A program made the position numbers and the translations under genes. Shown here in pieces: positions 1-9,390 of a stretch of 45,254 nucleotides of DNA; the stretch's first letter is position 1; each line of letters begins with the position of its first letter. The notes beneath the pieces were generated by a model, which made no database searches, was not told the DNA's origin, and was given only the letters and a program-made list of their open reading frames with translations. This DNA comes from Comamonadaceae bacterium (GTDB lineage: Bacteria; Pseudomonadota; Gammaproteobacteria; Burkholderiales; Burkholderiaceae_C): assembly GCA_007280205.1 (NCBI GenBank), contig QYPX01000032.1, positions 1-45,254 on the forward strand. Reading direction: 5' to 3'.

Positions 1-2
1 GC

Positions 3-107
3 ACGGTGGGAAAGCATGGAGATGAAGGCATGATTGGCAAGTACGTGAAGAATCAAGGCGACGAATATCAACAACTACATTCGGATACGCAGCAGGGGCT
101 GTTCTGA
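3..107 (+). CDS. tnpA: IS200/IS605-family TnpA transposase, C-terminal end only
   Basis: The window opens inside a reading frame that ends at the TGA at 105-107. The 34 visible residues begin TVGKHGDEG and continue with a helix of the type IGKYVKNQ, then end in QQGLF. The TVGK...I..Y.K.Q pattern matches the end of Y1 (HUH) transposases of the IS200 group, which move single-stranded DNA and use small end hairpins. The catalytic HUH and tyrosine parts lie before the window, so it cannot be judged whether the gene is intact. A hairpin follows the stop, as expected at an IS200-type right end. The family call rests on a short tail and is moderately sure. Confidence 0.65.
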   Translation, partial: TVGKHGDEGMIGKYVKNQGDEYQQLHSDTQQGLF

Positions 108-112
108 ATACG

Positions 113-137
113 CCGCCCCTTGGGGCGGGGATTTTTA
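113..137 (+). terminator. GC-rich hairpin after tnpA (IS right-end hairpin or terminator)
   Basis: CCGCCCC at 113-119 pairs with GGGGCGG at 122-128 across a two-base loop and is followed by an AT-rich run (ATTTTTATTA). It begins five bases after the transposase stop. It could act as a rho-independent terminator, as the subterminal hairpin recognised by TnpA, or both. Confidence 0.55.
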
Positions 138-344
138 TTACCGTTCAAGCTCTTGTCCTTTGATCTTGGGCTCGGGAAATTGCCAAAGTTGACCCTTTGC
201 TGGGCCGACGCCGCAATGTACATAGCCAAGGCGGAGGGTCGAAATCGCGTCACTTTCATGGTCGAAAGGCGTGCACAGCAACGTCCCTAATCAGTGTTGG
301 ACAGAGCGATAGACTTGCCGCGTTAAGGATGAAAGGGAGTGAAT

Positions 345-2102
345 ATGTCAGGACTGTCTGCCCGCGTTCGCCATTACCTTGGCCTGGACATGAAGGCACG
401 TGAGTTGCCTTTGAAAATTCACTTTCCCAAGATTTCCAGTCGGCTCAAGGCCAGCCATGGCAGCGCTGCAAAATTGTTCCGCCAGCTCAATGAAGTGAAC
501 GATGCGCCCGCTGAGTATTTTGGCGTCCTTCTGTCCGAAATCAAGCACCTGAACCGTTGTGCCATGACACGGCGTCAACGCCTATCGCTGACGCGGGACG
601 TTACGGACCTTTGCTATCCCTTGGCGCAGGCACAGATGATCAAGCACGCCAAGACGGGCGGTGTGCCGGAAGATGAGGAACGCAAACAGGCATTAGGCCG
701 CCTGGTTGAGATTGTCACGATCCTGATCATTTCCTTTCAGATCCTGTTCGACGGGTATTACCGATACGGAAACTTCAGATACGCCATGTCACGCAACGTG
801 GCTCAGGAATGCGTGTCGCGCATCTTTGAATTGATGCTTTTGAAGCAGCAAGCTATGGCCTTGCGATACCAGGTGCTGGGGGAACAGGACTGGCGTGCCG
901 TTAACACGCTCTTTTACGTGATGAGCAGCTACGAGGACGTCGAGCGTGCATTCCCGACCCTGCAAAAGTTGCTGAAGTCAGATGTCGGGCGCAGCGCCGC
1001 CAGTTTGCAGGAGCAGTTCGCTCTGCTGCACATGGTTGGCAGATTCGATATGCTGCGCTGGCCGGTCCATCTCCAGTGGATCATCAGCAACTATATGAAT
1101 GGCGTGGAAAATGCGGTAACGGTCAGAATGACAGATGCTGGCGCTCCAGCGCGCAACGAATTGATTGCCTATTGCTATGGTGAAAAGGCAGCGAGCACCA
1201 GTGCGAGTCAGAGTCCTCCCGGTCCTGCAATGCTGTTGGACTACCGCAATCTGAGCACTGCTATCCACCAGGACTGCAGGGGACTGATGGAGTCCACGAA
1301 GAATCGCAATGCGGCAGCCATGCCACCCCGGTTTGCGCGCTTCCTTGAAATAGACCATTCAGTCATCGCTGATCAACTGTTACGGGGCCTGGGAGATACT
1401 GAGTCAGACAAGTGTGTGGAGTCCGAAACCAATTTCGATGAACTACGGATTTTTGTCGGGTTTTCGCAGGTGTTTGACATGCTGCGCCACAAGCACGGGG
1501 CCTTTGCATCAGAAGACCGGTTGGAAGATGTATTGGCCAAGCGCTCAGCGCTGATCGCCGAAGATCATCTGGCGACCGACAGAAGCGTTTGGACCCTTTT
1601 GTTCAAGAACGAAAAGATGCTGAGACTGAGTACGCAGGAAACCAGGTATACAACGCCGATGACCATCGGTTCATTGCTGGCGTATGGACTGGGCGATGGC
1701 ATCAATCACCCAAGCTTAGCGGTAGTGGCGAGAATCTTGCGCCCTTCAAACAAGAGGGTTGTGATTGACCTGCACATCATTGCCCAGTATGCCGAACAGG
1801 TACTGATGACAGTCAATGCGGCGAAGCAGGCCGCGACTGGGCCTCGCCACGGCAAGGCGGCCCTTTTGTTATACGACAAGACGGGCTTGGGTGGCTGGGG
1901 GCTGATGTTCAAGCCACAGAATATTCTGCCCGGATTTGACCAAATTGCGATGCACCGCAGGCAAAGAGAGTTGCCGATTGACCTGAAAAGCCGCTGCAAC
2001 GTGACTCACGATTTTCACCTCTACACGACTTCCTTAACCTCAGCGCAATTGGGTATCAGAGGTGAACCCAGTTACGTCAATGCGTCTGTTGCTCGCGATT
2101 GA
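345..2102 (+). CDS. Large cytoplasmic protein of unknown function (585 aa)
   Basis: I do not recognise this protein. The ATG at 345 is preferred over the in-frame GTG at 339 because an AAAGGGAG ribosome site lies just before it. No signal peptide is seen. One hydrophobic stretch near residues 125-145 (VEIVTILIISFQILFDGYY) may be a buried helix rather than a membrane span. Residues 1-230 look helical. The last 170 residues are richer in beta-type sequence and contain a segment LLLYDKTGLGGWGLMF. A PilZ-like or other regulatory C-terminal domain is possible but not demonstrated. The gene stands alone between an IS end and the alkyl-sulfate genes, about 240 bases from each. Length, codon use and lack of frame breaks argue that it is a real gene. 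Confidence 0.75.
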   Translation: MSGLSARVRHYLGLDMKARELPLKIHFPKISSRLKASHGSAAKLFRQLNEVNDAPAEYFGVLLSEIKHLNRCAMTRRQRLSLTRDVTDLCYPLAQAQMIKHAKTGGVPEDEERKQALGRLVEIVTILIISFQILFDGYYRYGNFRYAMSRNVAQECVSRIFELMLLKQQAMALRYQVLGEQDWRAVNTLFYVMSSYEDVERAFPTLQKLLKSDVGRSAASLQEQFALLHMVGRFDMLRWPVHLQWIISNYMNGVENAVTVRMTDAGAPARNELIAYCYGEKAASTSASQSPPGPAMLLDYRNLSTAIHQDCRGLMESTKNRNAAAMPPRFARFLEIDHSVIADQLLRGLGDTESDKCVESETNFDELRIFVGFSQVFDMLRHKHGAFASEDRLEDVLAKRSALIAEDHLATDRSVWTLLFKNEKMLRLSTQETRYTTPMTIGSLLAYGLGDGINHPSLAVVARILRPSNKRVVIDLHIIAQYAEQVLMTVNAAKQAATGPRHGKAALLLYDKTGLGGWGLMFKPQNILPGFDQIAMHRRQRELPIDLKSRCNVTHDFHLYTTSLTSAQLGIRGEPSYVNASVARD

Positions 2103-2243
2103 TTCAACTCAACACCTGTCAATCGGCCTCGGGAGAAGCCAACCTACCTATAGACGCGGGAGAGCACATAACAGAAAACCCAGCGAAACGGCAGTCAAGT
2201 CGCAGTCGTGATGGTTTGGCTATCCGCAGTCATGCTCCATTTG

Positions 2244-2268
2244 TTGCCCTTTGGGGCAATTGCTCTTA
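2244..2268 (+). repeat. Dispersed palindromic repeat, copy 1
   Basis: This 25-base stretch matches positions 10641-10665 at 24 of 25 bases by eye. Here the hairpin is short: TTGCCC pairs with GGGCAA across TTTG. The left arm has diverged, so the long stem of copy 2 is lost. It lies in the 241-base gap between the unknown gene and the GMC oxidoreductase. Confidence 0.6.
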
Positions 2269-2311
2269 CACGCCCGCTCGCTACGCTTGACTTCTTTCAC
2301 GACAGCTTGTG

Positions 2312-2335
2312 ATGCAAGAGCTGCATAGATATGGA
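2312..2335 (+). promoter_or_regulatory. Small inverted repeat and ribosome site before the GMC gene
   Basis: ATGCA (2312-2316) and TGCAT (2322-2326) form an inverted repeat with a five-base spacer, a possible operator. GGAGA at about 2331-2335 is the ribosome site for the ATG at 2344. A weak TTGACT lies upstream at about 2287. The operator idea is speculative. Confidence 0.3.
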
Positions 2336-2343
2336 GACAAAAG

Positions 2344-3941
2344 ATGTCAAGTATGGAGTTTGACTACGTGGTGGTAGGCGCTGGCTCAGCCGGGTGTGTG
2401 CTGGCAGGGCGCTTGAGTGAGGATCCTGATGTCACGGTCTGCCTGCTGGAGTCCGGAGGACCCGACAAGAGCGTGCTGATTCACGCCCCAGTCGGCGTCG
2501 TGGCGATGGTCCCCACCAGGATCAACAACTACGCTTTTGAGACGGTGCCGCAGCCGGGTCTGAATGGTCGTCGCGGCTACCAGCCACGCGGCAAGACGCT
2601 GGGCGGCTCGAGTTCCATCAACGCCATGCTGTATGTGCGTGGGAACCCGTGGGACTATGACCACTGGGCCGCCTTGGGCAACCCCGGCTGGCGTTATGAC
2701 GACGTGTTGCCGCTGTTCAAGCGCAGCGAAAACAACGAACAGTTTGTCGATGGCTTTCATGGTCAGGGCGGACCGCTCAACGTCACCTACCAGAACCATG
2801 CCAGCCCGGTCTCTTTCTGGAGGCGGCACAGCTGAATGGACTTGCACTCAATCCGGACTACAACGGCGCCGAGCAGGATGGCGCCTTCCTGTACCAGGTC
2901 ACGCAGAAAAACGGCGAACGATGCAGCGCAGCCAAGGGCTTTCTAACACCCAATCTTTCACGTCCCAACCTCACGGTCGTCACCCAGGCAACAGCGGCGA
3001 AAGTGATGATCGAAGGCAAACGCGCCCGCGGCGTTGCTTACTACCATGGCAACCATCTCGAGCAGGTACGTGCGCGGCGCGAGGTACTTGTGGCCGCCGG
3101 TGCGTTCGGTTCACCTCAGTTGTTGATGCTGTCCGGTATTGGTGCCACCCATGAGTTGCAAAAGTTTGGCATCCCGGTCGTGAAAGACCTGTGGGGTGTA
3201 GGCAAGAATCTGCAGGATCACATCGACTACGTTCAGACTTGGCGTGTACCCAGCCATACCGACACCATTGGCGTGTCCTTGCGCGGCTCTGCCAAGCTGG
3301 CCAATGCCATGCTGCAGTGGCGCGGCAAGCGTTCCGGCCTGATCACCAGTTCGATTGCGACTGCCGGCGCCTTCATGCGATCCTCACCTGAGGTGGCCAT
3401 ACCCGATCTCCAACTGGTGTTTGTGATCGCCATCGTTGACAACCACGCGCGCACCATGCATCTGGGTCACGGCATATCCTGTCACGTCGACGTGCTGCGC
3501 CCTTACAGCCGGGGGGTGGTTACGCTGAACAGCCCGGACCCCCGCATTGCGCCCAGCATCGATCCGAAGTTCCTCGCCGATGAACGTGATCTTCATCTGC
3601 TCGTCAAGGGCGGGCAGATGCAGCAACGCATCATCGAATCCAAGCCCTTTGATTCGATCCGCGGCAAGATGCTTTACCCGGCTTCGCTGGATGACCCCGA
3701 AGGCATGGCGCGTGATATTCGCAATCGAGCCGACACCCAGTACCACCCGGTTGGCACCTGCAAGATGGGACCGGACAGCGATCCACTGGCGGTAGTTGAT
3801 GCGCAGTTGCGTGTCAAGGGCATAGCAGGCCTGCGCGTGGTCGACGCCTCCATCATGCCAACCCTGATCGGCGGCAACACCAACGCACCGACCATCATGA
3901 TTGCTGAAAAAGCGGCCGAGCTGATTCGTTCAGGCCAGTGA
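2344..3941 (+). pseudogene. GMC-family alcohol/choline dehydrogenase, frameshifted
   Basis: The frame from ATG 2344 carries the FAD-binding start (VVVGAGSAGCVLAGRL) and the GMC signature around GKTLGGSSSINAML. It then runs into a stop at 2833-2835. The rest of the protein (LEAAQLNG, CSAAKGFLTPN, through to the end at 3941) continues in the -1 frame from about 2817. The catalytic region [10 protein letters not shown] and the final [15 protein letters not shown] are intact, so the His and Asn of the active site survive. Length over both parts is about 533 residues, normal for the family. The break lies in the CTCTTT run near 2809-2817 and fits loss of one or four bases, by true mutation or sequencing error. 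FAD-dependent GMC enzymes of this type oxidise alcohols, and the next gene would release alcohols from alkyl sulfates. Confidence 0.85.
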
Positions 3942-3983
3942 TAACCGTCCAACAAAAAAACCGAAAGACAAGGAGCACTTCAT

Positions 3984-5960
3984 ATGAACAAACTGATTCA
4001 TGTATCCCAGACACTGTGCCTGGCGGCGCTGCTTATCCTGGCAGGCGGCTGCAGCAAGACTGCCGGCGTAGGTGGCGCAGCGGGAGACGCGATGCCCGAA
4101 ACGCTGAAGGTCAACGCCCAGTTTGCCAAAGACCTCAGACTCGATGAGCAACAGGACTTCGAGGATGCCAAACGAGGACTGGTCGCCAAGCCCGAGGGCA
4201 AGATCATTGATGCCAATGGCCAGACCCTGATTGACTTCGACGCCTTCAAGTTCATCGACGGGCCAGCGCCGGCAACGGTCAACCCGAGTCTGTGGCGCCA
4301 TGCCAAGCTTGACTCGCAGGTTGGCCTGTTCAAGGTAACGGACGGTGTCTATCAGGTGCGTGGCTTTGACATGGCCAACATGACCCTGGTCCAGGGCAAG
4401 AGCGGCTGGATTGTTATCGACACCCTGACCGCGCGCGAAAGCGCCACAGCAGCGTTGGCCTTCGTCGCCAAGCATCTGGGTGAAAAGCCGGTATCGGCCA
4501 TCATCTTCACACACAGCCATATCGACCACTTTGGCGGCGCCCTGGGCGTTGTGACAGCCGCAGAGGTTGCGGCGCGCAAGATTCCTGTCATCGCATCGGA
4601 AGGCTTCATGGAAGAGGCCACCAGCGAGAACATCATGGTCGGCACGGCGATGGGCCGACGCTCGGTCTACCAGACTGGGCGCAACCTGGAACGCACAGCC
4701 AAGGGCTTTGTCGATGTCGGGATCGGCCGCGAGACCGCCTATGGCAGCTTTGGCATCCTGCCGCCCAACAAGATCATCAGTAAACATACCGAAGAATTGC
4801 TGCTCGATGGTGTGCGCTTTGTCTTTCACAACGTGCCCGGCGCCGAGGCACCGGCCGAAATGACGTTCTCGATCCCGGACAAGAAGCTCTACGGCGGCGC
4901 GGAGAACCTGACACAGACCATGCACAACCTGCTGCCGGTTCGCGGCGCCAAGGTGCGTGATGCCTTGCGCTGGGCGCAGTACATGCAGCAGGCGCTCGAT
5001 CAGCTGGGTGATTCGGAAATCTATGTCGGTCAACACAATTGGCCCATCTGGGGCAACGCGCGCATTGCCGAATTCATCACCAAGCACCGCGACGTCTACA
5101 AGTACACGCACGACCAGTCGGTGCGCTTGATGAACGCAGGCTACACCCCACGCGACATCGCAGAGACCGTCAAATTGCCAAAGTCTCTATCGGAACATTT
5201 CGGCGCCCGCGGTTACTACGGCGACCTGCGCCACAACGTGAAGGCGGTCTACCAGTTCTACCTGGGCGCCTACGATGGCAACCCAGCCCATCTCAACCCG
5301 CTGCCGGCACAAGAGTCTGCCAAGCGCTATCTGGCACTCATGGGAGGCGCCGACAAGACGGTTGCTGCGGCCCAGAGCGCGTTTGACAAAGGTGACTACC
5401 GCTGGGCGGCAGAACTGCTCGACCAAGTCGTCTTTGGCGATCCTGCGCACCAAGGCGCCAAGGAACTGCTGGCCAAGACGTACGACCAGATGGGCTATAT
5501 GTCCGAGGCATCAACCTGGCGCAACAGCTATCTGACGGCAGCGCTTGAACTGCGCAGCGGAGCGCCAAAGAAGGGGGTTGATCGCAGTTACTTTGTAGAC
5601 ATGCTGTCGCAAACCCCGATCGAGCGCTTTCTGGAAGCCATGGCTGCCGGTCTGGATGGTCCGGCGGCTGAGGGCAAGGACCTCAAAATCAATCTGGTGT
5701 TCTCGGACAGTCAGGAGTCCTTTGTGCTCTGGATTGAAAATTCGGTTTTGCACTTCAAGAAGGCCAACCCGGCAGACAACGCCAATGCGACCCTGACGCT
5801 GACCAAGCCGATCTTTGTCAAGATGATGGCGGGCACGGCAGGTCTGAAAGACACCCTGCTGAGCGACGATCTCAAGATCGGCGGCAGCAAGATCGACCTG
5901 ATCCGCTTCTTCAGCCTGATTGACAAGGCCACCGGCACCTTTGCCATTGTCACCAGGTAA
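3984..5960 (+). CDS. sdsA1: Alkylsulfatase, SdsA1-type metallo-beta-lactamase fold, lipoprotein
   Basis: This enzyme hydrolyses alkyl sulfates such as dodecyl sulfate to alcohol and sulfate with two zinc ions. The family motif HxHxDH is seen as HSHIDH (residues 177-182). It is followed by the family blocks MGRRSVYQTG, GAEAPAEM, GAENLTQTMHN and QHNWPIWGN, which supply the remaining metal and substrate residues. A dimerisation and helical region follows, then a C-terminal SCP2-like domain from about residue 535. Length, 658 aa, equals that of Pseudomonas SdsA1 as I recall it. The N-terminus is a hydrophobic signal ending AGGC, so Cys23 is probably lipidated and the enzyme periplasmic. AAGGAG at 3970-3975 sets the start at 3984. 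It follows the GMC gene by 42 bases and probably shares its transcript. A secondary-alkylsulfatase activity cannot be excluded. Confidence 0.92.
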   Translation: MNKLIHVSQTLCLAALLILAGGCSKTAGVGGAAGDAMPETLKVNAQFAKDLRLDEQQDFEDAKRGLVAKPEGKIIDANGQTLIDFDAFKFIDGPAPATVNPSLWRHAKLDSQVGLFKVTDGVYQVRGFDMANMTLVQGKSGWIVIDTLTARESATAALAFVAKHLGEKPVSAIIFTHSHIDHFGGALGVVTAAEVAARKIPVIASEGFMEEATSENIMVGTAMGRRSVYQTGRNLERTAKGFVDVGIGRETAYGSFGILPPNKIISKHTEELLLDGVRFVFHNVPGAEAPAEMTFSIPDKKLYGGAENLTQTMHNLLPVRGAKVRDALRWAQYMQQALDQLGDSEIYVGQHNWPIWGNARIAEFITKHRDVYKYTHDQSVRLMNAGYTPRDIAETVKLPKSLSEHFGARGYYGDLRHNVKAVYQFYLGAYDGNPAHLNPLPAQESAKRYLALMGGADKTVAAAQSAFDKGDYRWAAELLDQVVFGDPAHQGAKELLAKTYDQMGYMSEASTWRNSYLTAALELRSGAPKKGVDRSYFVDMLSQTPIERFLEAMAAGLDGPAAEGKDLKINLVFSDSQESFVLWIENSVLHFKKANPADNANATLTLTKPIFVKMMAGTAGLKDTLLSDDLKIGGSKIDLIRFFSLIDKATGTFAIVTR

Positions 5961-6069
5961 ATCCGACGCGCTCAGAGTCATTTCTTTGCAACTCGACCAT
6001 AAGGCACAAACTATCCCGTCAACCGGTGGAGCGTAAACTTGTTCGTTGGCAACAAACTGGGGGACGCAT

Positions 6070-8175
6070 GTGATAGACATGATCAGACGCTGGTTCGCGG
6101 CACCTCTTTTTGAAGGTGATGAGGAAAAGACGCGCCGCGCTGAGCTGATAAATGGGGCCATTACCGTTAATTTGTTGCTGACTGTGCTTATCATCATCGG
6201 CGTCGTGCTTGGCAACAACGTCCCGATCGGTGCACTGGTCATCGCTATTTTGTGGTTTGCCGTGCTCTTGTCGATTCGCCGAATACTGCACAGCGGCAGA
6301 GTCACCTTTGTCGCATTCACCCTGGCCACCCTCTTTTTTGTCTTTCTAACGGCAGCGAACATCAGTTTGGGGACCATCCGGACACCGACGGCGTCGATCT
6401 ATGTGTTTTGGGTCATTCTGGTCGGCATGTTGTTTCAGTTGCCCGGCATTGTGCTTGCCACCATTGCAAGCTCGCTGGCAGTGATGGGCTTGATCCTGGC
6501 TGAGAATGCTGGCCTCTTGCCCAAGCCGAACTACAGCGTTGGCATCACGCAATGGATGAACTTTACGGCACTATTTGGAATGACCGCCAGTGCGGTGTAT
6601 TACAGCAACAGATTGGTGTTTCGGGCGCTGGCGCGGGCCGACGATGAAATCGCGCGACGCCAGCAGGTCGAGATCGAATTGCGAAAGTTGACGCGCATGG
6701 TTGAGCAAAGCCCGACCACGATTGTGCTCACGGATCTGGCTGGCAACATCGAATATGTCAACCCGAGTTTCAGCAAAGTCACCGGCTATCCATTCAATGA
6801 GGTGGTCGGGAAGAACCCAAGAATACTGAAGTCCGACAAGACAAAGTTCAGTACCTATCGGGAATTATGGGATGCCCTAACTGCTGGCCAGGAGTGGCAA
6901 GGCGAACTCGTGAATCGCAAAAAAGATGGCTCTCTTTACCATGAGTGGGCCGTGATTGCACCGATGACCGACGAACACGGCGTGGTCAGCCACTACCTGG
7001 CCGTTAAGGAAGACATCACCCCTCGCATACAGGCTGAGGATGCCTTGCGCATCAGCGAACATCGGCTTCGGCTGCTGGCCGACAACACCCGGGATGTGAT
7101 CTGGACCATGGCGCCCGACGGCAGTGTTACCTATGTCAGTCCGGCCGTCTTGGCCGTACGCGGTTTCACACCGATGGAGGCGATGCAACAAACCATTGAA
7201 GAGACGCTGACCCCCGATTCCCAAGCCATTAGCATCGGGTATTTCACGCAATTACACACTGACCTGGCTGCTGGTGCAGCGCCGCAACACTTTCGGGGTG
7301 ATCTTGAATACCGCTGCAAGGACGGCTCCACCGTATGGACCGAAGTGATGGCGTATCCGATTGTCAATGAGGACGGTATGTTCGAGGTGCTTGGCGTGAC
7401 GCGTGACATCTCCGAACACAAACGCCGCAGAGGCGAATTGGAAACAGAGGGGCGACGGTTGACCGATCAGCTTGTCCAGCTTGATCGCCAGCGCAGTCTG
7501 GGCCAGATGTCGGCCTCACTCGGGCATGAGCTCAATCAGCCGCTGACCGCCATCCTGACCAACGCACAGGTCATGCAGCGGGGCTTGCGCAGCGGTCGTC
7601 TGGAGACGGCCCAGGTCGGGGAGTTGATTGAGCGAATCATCCACAACACCCGGCGCGCCAGCGACATCATCGAGCGGATACGCACCTTCATCCGCCCGAG
7701 CGAAGCGAAGCATGTGGCACTTGATTTGCAGCAGGTGGTGCTTGAAGCACTCCATTTGATGGAAGCCGATATAAATCAACACCAGGTGCAGATCAGGTTT
7801 GCTGCCACAGACAGCCCGGTGCTGGTCCTGGGGGATGTGATCCAGCTTTCTCAGGTTCTTCTGAATGCCCTGCGCAACGCGATCGAGGCCTTGCAGCAGG
7901 TGCAGCAGCGCGTGATTGAGATTCAGATCAACACGACGCAAGAACAGGTGACATTGAGCATCACCGACACTGGTCCGGGCTTGACGCCAGAGAACCTGGA
8001 ACAGGTCGGCACCGCGTTTTTCAGCACCAAGAGTACCGGCTTGGGACTGGGGCTGTCGATCTCCCACAATATCATGGCCAAACACCAAGGCACGCTCAGC
8101 GTTGCCAATGCCAGCCGCACAGGCGCCTGCGTGACCCTCACCCTCCCGGTGAATGCGAACCGTTTGCCTGAATAA
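6070..8175 (+). CDS. Membrane PAS-PAS sensor histidine kinase
   Basis: About 701 residues. The N-terminal third holds five to six hydrophobic segments (residues about 25-190). Next come a PAS domain (TRMVEQSPTTIVLTD... through KEDITPR), a second PAS domain (LLADNTRDVIWTM...), a HisKA helix with the phospho-acceptor in LGHELNQPLTAIL, and an ATPase domain with N box NALRNAIEAL, DTGPGL and GLGLGLSIS. The HELNQPL box is typical of FixL/DctB-like kinases. GTG 6070 is chosen because GGGGGA at about 6058-6063 is well spaced; TTG 6046 and ATG 6079 are alternatives. It begins about 110 bases after the sulfatase and meets the FixJ-type regulator tail to tail, which is its probable partner. The signal sensed is unknown. 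Confidence 0.9.
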   Translation: MIDMIRRWFAAPLFEGDEEKTRRAELINGAITVNLLLTVLIIIGVVLGNNVPIGALVIAILWFAVLLSIRRILHSGRVTFVAFTLATLFFVFLTAANISLGTIRTPTASIYVFWVILVGMLFQLPGIVLATIASSLAVMGLILAENAGLLPKPNYSVGITQWMNFTALFGMTASAVYYSNRLVFRALARADDEIARRQQVEIELRKLTRMVEQSPTTIVLTDLAGNIEYVNPSFSKVTGYPFNEVVGKNPRILKSDKTKFSTYRELWDALTAGQEWQGELVNRKKDGSLYHEWAVIAPMTDEHGVVSHYLAVKEDITPRIQAEDALRISEHRLRLLADNTRDVIWTMAPDGSVTYVSPAVLAVRGFTPMEAMQQTIEETLTPDSQAISIGYFTQLHTDLAAGAAPQHFRGDLEYRCKDGSTVWTEVMAYPIVNEDGMFEVLGVTRDISEHKRRRGELETEGRRLTDQLVQLDRQRSLGQMSASLGHELNQPLTAILTNAQVMQRGLRSGRLETAQVGELIERIIHNTRRASDIIERIRTFIRPSEAKHVALDLQQVVLEALHLMEADINQHQVQIRFAATDSPVLVLGDVIQLSQVLLNALRNAIEALQQVQQRVIEIQINTTQEQVTLSITDTGPGLTPENLEQVGTAFFSTKSTGLGLGLSISHNIMAKHQGTLSVANASRTGACVTLTLPVNANRLPE

Positions 8176-8181
8176 TCCTGT

Positions 8182-8195
8182 GCCTCTTTAGAGGC
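8182..8195. terminator. Short hairpin in a convergent gene junction
   Basis: GCCTCT and AGAGGC pair across TT between the stops of the kinase (8175) and the FixJ-type regulator (8188). There is no clear T run, so a terminator role is weakly supported. Confidence 0.25.
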
Positions 8196-8880
8196 CGCCC
8201 GGTTCCGCCAGTCGAACCAGATCGGCCACTGTGTTGACACCGAGTTTTTCCAGGGCGCGCTGCCGATGCAGTTTGACTGTGCGAAGTGCAATACCCAATT
8301 CGTCGGCGATATCCTGGTTGATGCTGCCACGCACCACACAGCGGGCGACGTCGCGTTCACGCTCGGTCAAGGAGGCAATGCGTCGTGCCCTATCGGTCTG
8401 GCGTCCATCGAGTTGCTGGCGTTGGGCACTCACTGCCAGAGCGTGAGCCACTGCATCGAGCAGCAAATCGGCCTCGATCGGTTTGATCAGGAAGTTGAGG
8501 GCGCCGGCGCGAAAGGCGCTGACTGCCTCCACGGCGCCGCTGTCCCCGCTCATCAGCAGCAGCGGTATATGGTCAAGCTCGGCCAGTCTGCGTTGCAATT
8601 CCAGGCCATCGACTTCAGGCATCTTGACGTCGCACAGCACGCAACTTGGCCCGGGAAAGAGAGGACGGTTGAAGGTCAGCACCTGCAAGTAACTCAAAGC
8701 CAAGGAATACGTCTCTACGGCATAGCCTTCCATGTCCAGCAGCGCGCCCAGCGCGGCCAGAATTTGCGGGTCATCGTCAATCAGGACCACGCGCCCAACA
8801 GCGCAACGCGCGGCCATGCGCTCATCATCCACGGTAATCGTCCGTCGCACATTGGCGGCAAGCATCGGCTTGTTGTTCAT
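8188..8880 (-). CDS. FixJ/NarL-type response regulator
   Basis: A 230-residue two-domain regulator. The receiver runs from about residue 28 (GRVVLIDDDPQ) with the acceptor Asp in VLCDVKMPEVDG, the conserved Ser in LLMSGDSG and the Lys in FLIKPIE. A LuxR-type DNA-binding domain follows (LTERERDVARCVVRG, IADELGIALRTVKLHRQRALEKLG). It is a probable transcription factor activated by phosphorylation. The start overlaps the stop of the upstream receiver gene as ATGA, so the two are translated together. The tail-to-tail kinase at 6070-8175 is the obvious candidate donor of phosphate. An extended N-terminus of about 27 residues precedes the receiver; ATG starts further in are possible. Confidence 0.9.
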   Translation of the reverse strand: MNNKPMLAANVRRTITVDDERMAARCAVGRVVLIDDDPQILAALGALLDMEGYAVETYSLALSYLQVLTFNRPLFPGPSCVLCDVKMPEVDGLELQRRLAELDHIPLLLMSGDSGAVEAVSAFRAGALNFLIKPIEADLLLDAVAHALAVSAQRQQLDGRQTDRARRIASLTERERDVARCVVRGSINQDIADELGIALRTVKLHRQRALEKLGVNTVADLVRLAEPGGL

Positions 8881-9380
8881 GATCGGTTTGTCAAGTCTTC
8901 GAACATGTTGGCGTGCATTGCCGGAAACAGCGCATCGTCCAGGGCATCAAGATCAAAGGGCTTTTGCAGACAGGTGATGCCCCAGGGCGCAGCGCCATAC
9001 GGCGTCCTCTCATCCTCACGCAATGCGGTGATGATGACCAGTGGCAAGCTTGGAAACCTGTGGTGCAGCGCTTCAGCCAGGGCGAAGCCTGACATGCCTG
9101 GCAGGTTCAGGTCGAGCACGGCGGCGACCAATTCAGTCCGCTGCGACGGGTCGGTGCTTGACGGCAGCGTTGGATGCCCATTCATCTGCCTGATCGCCTG
9201 CAACAGACTCTCGCTTGAGCTGTGGTGTGCGGTCTGCAAACCACCCAGTTTGAACCAGGTACTGAGCGCCTGACCAATCTGCAGGTCATCATCAACCAGC
9301 GCTACAACGCCAGGCAAAGGAACCGGCGCCTGGGGCGCTGGAGTACAGGATATTTCTTTCATTCTTGGGTTTGCCTGCAT
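8877..9380 (-). CDS. Single-domain response regulator (receiver)
   Basis: About 167 residues, essentially one receiver domain. The acidic pocket VALVDDD is seen, with the phospho-acceptor Asp in AVLDLNLPGMSGFAL, a Thr in VIITALRED and the Lys in CLQKPFDLDALDDAL. No output domain follows. It may relay phosphate or act by protein contact. ATG 9380 follows the stop of the HD-GYP gene by ten bases; ATG 9362 is an alternative, and neither has a strong ribosome site. It is the middle gene of an HD-GYP, receiver, FixJ-type operon, which suggests a branched or multistep phosphorelay. Confidence 0.82.
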   Translation of the reverse strand: MQANPRMKEISCTPAPQAPVPLPGVVALVDDDLQIGQALSTWFKLGGLQTAHHSSSESLLQAIRQMNGHPTLPSSTDPSQRTELVAAVLDLNLPGMSGFALAEALHHRFPSLPLVIITALREDERTPYGAAPWGITCLQKPFDLDALDDALFPAMHANMFEDLTNRS

Positions 9381-9390
9381 GGCGTAATGA

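Noticed and set aside
2099-2290. 63-codon frame containing the repeat copy 1
   Set aside because: Its only notable part is the translated hairpin repeat; no ribosome site or homology seen.
3930-5111. 393-codon open frame antisense to the alkylsulfatase
   Set aside because: It is the shadow of a well-conserved enzyme, shows no family motifs and has no ribosome site.
8266-9273. 335-codon open frame antisense to the two response regulators
   Set aside because: Receiver and LuxR motifs fix the coding strand as minus.
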